Below, piece by piece: positions 7,501 to 10,653 of a stretch of 10,653 bases of DNA. The DNA comes from Larix sibirica (taxonomy: Eukaryota; Streptophyta; Pinopsida; Pinales; Pinaceae). The notes beneath the pieces were generated by a model. That model was not told the DNA's origin. It made no database searches and saw only the letters and a list, made by a program, of their open reading frames with translations. How positions within the stretch are numbered: position 1 is the stretch's first letter; the number at the start of each line of letters is the position of its first letter. The translations under genes were made by a program, and so were the position numbers. The stretch is from NCBI GenBank assembly GCA_004151065.3, contig NWUY0300010986.1:2180-12832 (forward strand), written 5' to 3'.

Positions 7501-8110
7501 AAAGATAAAGAACACCAAAGATAAAAAATGAGAGAGAGTATTCTTCAATTTTCATCATGAAGTTGCATTGTTTGAGAGTAGCACCATAAACCAAGCATTT
7601 TTCTATGCCTATCTAATGAAAAGTACAAAAATTCCCTTTTTTCATCCCCTTTCTTGACTCAAACCCTATCCCTAACCCTTTTACAAAATCAAGCCATATT
7701 AAAACATTATACACTGAGGAGAAAGCCCTTGATTACTCTAAGGAACCTCAAACCCCTAATCCTACGCCTCAACCCAAGATCATCCATCTTCTAAACCCTA
7801 TGGAAGCATATCCATGCTTACTCTTAATGGCCAACATACATGTTGCAATATCTCCTTCTCACTCACAATGGTTCAATCAAGTATCAGCTAGCCACCATAA
7901 TCCTCGACAAGGGAAGGAAAAAAACCTTAGTTCCCATAATTTTTTCAAGTGTTTGTAGCTACCTTATGCCCCTCATCACTCTCCTTATCAGATGGGATGG
8001 ATACAACAAAACGATCCTCACCTACTCATCAATAAATGTCACATAGTTACCTTTTCCATAGGGCTTTTCATGACACATTCAAATGTGATGTCTATCCACT
8101 TAACTGTTTT
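7501..8110. other. Unassigned segment specific to copy B
   Basis: It lies between the 350-bp array and repeat copy B and has no match in copy A. It contains AAACCCTATCCCTAACCC (7661-7678), a degenerate telomere-like stretch. There are short open frames of about 65 codons on both strands (for example 7840-8046 plus, 7391-7594 minus) that show no recognisable domain. The frame at 8036-8386 starts here and continues into repeat copy B. Only its last 91 codons have a counterpart in copy A, so its start is not conserved. I do not call a gene. Confidence 0.55.
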
Positions 8111-8821
8111 AACTTACTTCTAGTCATTCCATACCAACAACACCGAAATGCCTTATACAATGCCCATTGCAATTCCTATCACCTCCTTAAATATGCCAAA
8201 ACCTATAAACTAAACTATGTGTCCATCCCTCTTCCCCATTTTGCTACAACAAAACAAGTCAACTTGCACAAATTCTTTTCTCTCTCAATGGTACCTCACA
8301 TACAATCTTCCCATCCAATCATCCTATCCCTCTTCCAAATCCTCCATTTACTAAAGTATTATCATCATCCTTCTATCCTAGCATGACCTCACTTTGATCA
8401 TATTATTACAAACCCTCAACCCCCCAAGTCATCATAATCTCATCGTTACCTTATCCCATTTCAAGTTCGCTTCATTCATATCATTATAAACCCTCAACCC
8501 CCAAGACTTCCTAACTCCCTCTTTACCTTTCATGACCACACATTTAAAAAAACTATTTTCTTAAATATATAATCTTTGTGATACTAAAAAGTCAAGGATG
8601 AAAAATACTCCTAAAATGTCTTATTTATGCACACATTAATTTTCAATTTCAAAATATTTATAATAATACCAATTTTCATAACTTGTTGTTTCATGAAAAT
8701 TAAAACATCTAAGAAAGTGTATCTCTAAAAATTAGAATTTTAAAGCAAATTAATTTAGTGCTTCTCATTTTTTTTAATAGAGAATTTCAGTCTCAACACA
8801 TACTTCTCACTTCTCAATTAA
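8111..8821. repeat. ~740-bp dispersed repeat, copy B
   Basis: Partner of 2776-3516. The first 273 bases align without gaps and stay open in the same frame to a TGA at 8384-8386. The internal ~78-bp duplication (ATTACAAACCCTCAA at 8405, ATTATAAACCCTCAA at 8483) is shared. Homology ends at about TCTCAAT (8813-8818), where LINE sequence takes over. CTTCTCAAT occurs at both 8810-8818 and 8828-8836, so the junction cannot be placed better than about 20 bases. Confidence 0.9.
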
Positions 8822-9190
8822 ATTTGGCTTCTCAATGATGTTGATTATCGTGAGGAGTATAATAATAGCTACAATGACATGTATGATATTGAATTTTTAC
8901 ATCAAAGAGAGGATATTGACAAAATCCCCCTTGTAGACCTACACTGATAAGTAATCCCCCAACCTTGATGTTCTTCCTATCAACTCCATAAGGTGTCAGA
9001 ATGTTACTTTCAGGAAAAAAAGAAGAAAAAATCTCCATCAGGGTTGAAATAAACTAGTAATGATTATGATACTAATTATACTCCTCTCTCTGTTAGAATC
9101 TTAGAAGCACATTTGAATAATCTAGACTTACTTTCCTCCTCTTCTTTTGGTGCCCTTAGAGCTATAGTGCTCTCACACAAGGTTTCTTAA
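8822..9190 (+). pseudogene. LINE ORF1 C-terminal remnant
   Basis: Immediately upstream of ORF2, one frame reads NDVDYREEYNNSYND from 8834. It then hits stops at 8945-8950 and 8966-8968, a lysine-rich EKKKKKSPSG stretch, and another stop at 9050-9052. It is then open for 45 codons (TPLSVRILEAHLNNLDLL ... LRAIVLSHKVS) to TAA 9188-9190. In the middle part, a neighbouring frame (SPNLDVLPINSIRCQNVTF) reads as more protein-like, so frameshifts around the A-runs near 9012-9030 are likely. LINE ORF1 products usually bind the element RNA. No zinc knuckle or other domain is visible in this short tail, so the assignment rests on position and frame continuity. Confidence 0.6.
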
Positions 9191-10653
9191 TGAAAATTAC
9201 CTCTTTCAATATTTGGGGGCTAGGGTGTCAGCCAAAATTCAGGTCCCTCAAGAGATGCTTTGATTTAATTAGTCTAAATATAGTTATGGTGCAAGAGACC
9301 ATGTATTTGGGGAATAAGGCTTGTAAAGTTTTCTTAAAATTGTTTCCATGTTGGGAAGTATGTGCCACTAATTCTGTGGCTCTATCTAGTGAAATGCTTT
9401 TTATATGGAATCCAAAGGAGGAAGCCCTTAGTCCTTTCCTTACTTGTGTAGGGATTTTACTAGAGGGTACGATTATGGGCTTGGATGACGATGTTAGAAT
9501 TCTTAACTGCTATGGGCCATACTTTGGACATAAATATTTCTGGGATATGGCAGTTTATGGTCAAATTTTAAATGACCCTTTCCTCATTATGGGTGGTGAA
9601 CTCAACTTTTACAATGTTAGCGAGTGAAGTTTGGGGGTCAAAAGCCAAAGTGGATCCTTTACCTGATTACTTTCATAGTTTGTTCCAGAATGCTAATATT
9701 ATGGATATTTCTCCCACAAAAGTGAGCCCCACTTGGAGAAATGGTAGATTGGGAGGTGAAGAGATTCGAAAAAGATTGGATAGGTTCTTTTTGGAAAGTA
9801 ATCTTCAAGCTTCGGTGGATAGGTGCAGGTCTTGGATTGTACCTTCATGTATATTTGACCACTTTCCTATTGTTCTGCGATTAGATGGAAGTTCAATTAG
9901 ACAGAATTATCCCTTCAAATTCAACCATATTTGGCTTGAAGATGAAGAATTCAGAAACTTGGTTAAGGAAAGATGGGCTTATGACGGGGAAAATATTAAA
10001 GATTCTGATATGAATATTATGGTTACCAAGTTGACAAAATTGAAGAAGATTGTCATTAAATGGGAAAAACAAAAACAAAAACAAAAACAAAAACAAAAAC
10101 TTATGTAGGAGTTGGTGGAAATAGGAGGGGAATATGATACATTATACACTGAAAACATGATAGAGGGTGTCCTTCCCGAGGATAGAGATATTATGACTAG
10201 CTTGGAATCCAGGAAGGATGAAATTTTGAGGATTGAGGAAGAATCCTGGAGGTTGAAGAGCAGAGTTGTATGGCTAAGTCAAGGTGATGAAAATACTAGA
10301 TTCTTTCATAAATATGCAAATTATAGAAGGAACTATAACACTATTTGGGAGATCAAAGATGAGCATGGTCAGATTAAAAATAATGAAAAATACCTAAAAG
10401 TAGAGGCTACTAAACACTTTTCAAACCTTTTTAAGGATGAAGGAAAAACTAATATTTTAGAATAGTTGACGATATTTGGATTGGAAGACCTGTTTCCCTT
10501 AATGAGATTGAAGATATTCTTAAACAGTTTGCAAAGACAAAAAGCTTGGGAACAAATGGATGGCCTGTAGAGTTATTTTTGGTCTTCTTTGACTTGGTTG
10601 GACATGATTTACTAGGTGTGGTGGAAGAATCAAGACTCAATGGGTTTATTTCT
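9190..10653 (+). pseudogene. LINE ORF2: endonuclease, linker and start of reverse transcriptase (broken)
   Basis: The ATG at 9190 gives MKITSFNIWGLG, the standard start of the apurinic-type endonuclease. Visible active-site positions: N7 (SFNIWG), E36 (VQET), Y108 (NCYGPY) and N139. The usual GGDxN aspartate is E137 (GGELN). An extra T in the run 9607-9610 shifts the frame. The next frame continues with SPTWRNGR, KRLDRFF and IFDHFPIVLRLD, where D and H of the terminal SDH motif remain and S is F. The linker follows: PFKFNHIWL, WRLKSRVVWL, GDENTRFFHKYANYRRN. It is interrupted by TAG at 10106-10108 (probably from CAG) and TAG at 10463-10465. After another frame change (10466-10488), PVSLNEIEDILKQF and NGWPVELFLVFFDLVG begin the reverse transcriptase and run open to the window end. 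In intact relatives this protein nicks target DNA and copies the element RNA there. This copy is inactive. Confidence 0.93.
10065..10100 (+). repeat. In-frame hexanucleotide microsatellite (AAAAAC)6
   Basis: Six perfect AAAAAC units inside the ORF2 linker, read as alternating lysine and glutamine (WEKQKQKQKQKQKL). Because the unit is six bases long, expansion does not shift the frame. It sits where other LINEs carry a short lysine-rich stretch after the tryptophan. The downstream TAG at 10106 follows within six bases. Confidence 0.95.

Larger units (their letters stand above)
8822..10653 (+). mobile_element. LINE (non-LTR retrotransposon), 5'-truncated, right end outside the window
   Basis: A plant-type LINE: remnant of ORF1, TAATG junction, then ORF2 with an apurinic-type endonuclease, linker and the start of the reverse transcriptase. 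The left edge coincides with the loss of homology between repeat copies A and B. The first readable LINE codons are already inside ORF1, so the element is truncated at its 5' end, as is common after target-primed reverse transcription. Lesions include stops in ORF1, a one-base insertion at 9607-9610, TAG at 10106-10108, and TAG at 10463-10465 with a frame change. The copy cannot be autonomous. The 3' end, poly-A and target-site duplication are not in the window. Confidence 0.9.

Noticed and set aside
7661-7678. Interstitial telomere tract
   Set aside because: Only about two and a half imperfect CCCTAAA-like units; too short and degenerate to call.
1-8821. Copies A and B as the two LTRs of an LTR retrotransposon or LARD
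   Set aside because: No TG...CA ends at the repeat borders, no primer-binding site after 3516, no polypurine tract before copy B, no gag-pol, and the copies differ by large non-homologous middle segments.
8832-9038. 68-codon minus-strand open frame over the LINE ORF1 region
   Set aside because: The plus strand carries the ORF1 remnant in the frame leading to the TAATG junction. The minus frame has no recognisable feature.
9893-10096. Minus-strand frame with an FLFLFLF stretch (possible membrane peptide)
   Set aside because: It is the reverse complement of the LINE ORF2 linker and its AAAAAC repeat, hence a shadow.
10449-10640. 63-codon minus-strand open frame
   Set aside because: It is antisense to the clear reverse-transcriptase start (NGWPVELFLVFF) on the plus strand.

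Overview
The window looks like intergenic, repeat-dominated nuclear DNA of a land plant. The evidence is strong AT-richness, no intact gene on either strand, telo-box-like AAACCCTA motifs inside tandem repeats, and a plant-type L1/RTE-like non-LTR retrotransposon (LINE) at the right end. The wording of the LINE linker and reverse-transcriptase start (GDENTRFFH, then NGWPVELF) resembles LINEs of very large plant genomes. A gymnosperm is my guess, but the sequence alone does not prove it.

Layout. 1-1383: four units of a roughly 350-bp tandem repeat, with a 34-bp minisatellite inside it (704-831). 1384-2775: a segment absent from the second copy of the array. It consists of AT-rich DNA and then a 12/24-nt periodic repeat (about 1986-2660) that reads as a decayed tetrapeptide array. 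2776-3516: copy A of a roughly 740-bp repeat. 3517-4735: AT-rich spacer with two islands of G/C-rich, hairpin-forming degenerate repeats. 4736-5422: AT-rich DNA with a diverged direct duplication. 5423-5859: probably the 3' end of a 5'-truncated LINE on the minus strand. 5860-7500: second block of the 350-bp array. 7501-8110: unassigned segment specific to this copy. 8111-8821: copy B of the 740-bp repeat. 8822-10653: plus-strand LINE, truncated within ORF1 and leaving the window inside the reverse-transcriptase domain.

The main architecture is a two-copy long repeat. The order [350-bp array + 740-bp repeat] occurs at 1-3516 and again at 6324-8821, but with different DNA between the two parts. 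It could be a fragment of a higher-order tandem repeat with a period of roughly 5.3-6.3 kb, or an old segmental duplication. I found no LTR ends, primer-binding site or gag-pol to support an LTR element.

The only protein-coding material that can be named is the LINE. It has the tail of ORF1 joined by a TAATG stop-start overlap to ORF2. ORF2 has an apurinic-type endonuclease, a linker and the start of the reverse transcriptase. Both ORFs carry nonsense and frameshift lesions, so this copy is a dead retroelement. No operon, RNA gene, CRISPR array or working gene was found, and I do not see a new biological system here. The more unusual items are the tetrapeptide-register repeat, the TAATG junction and the hairpin islands.
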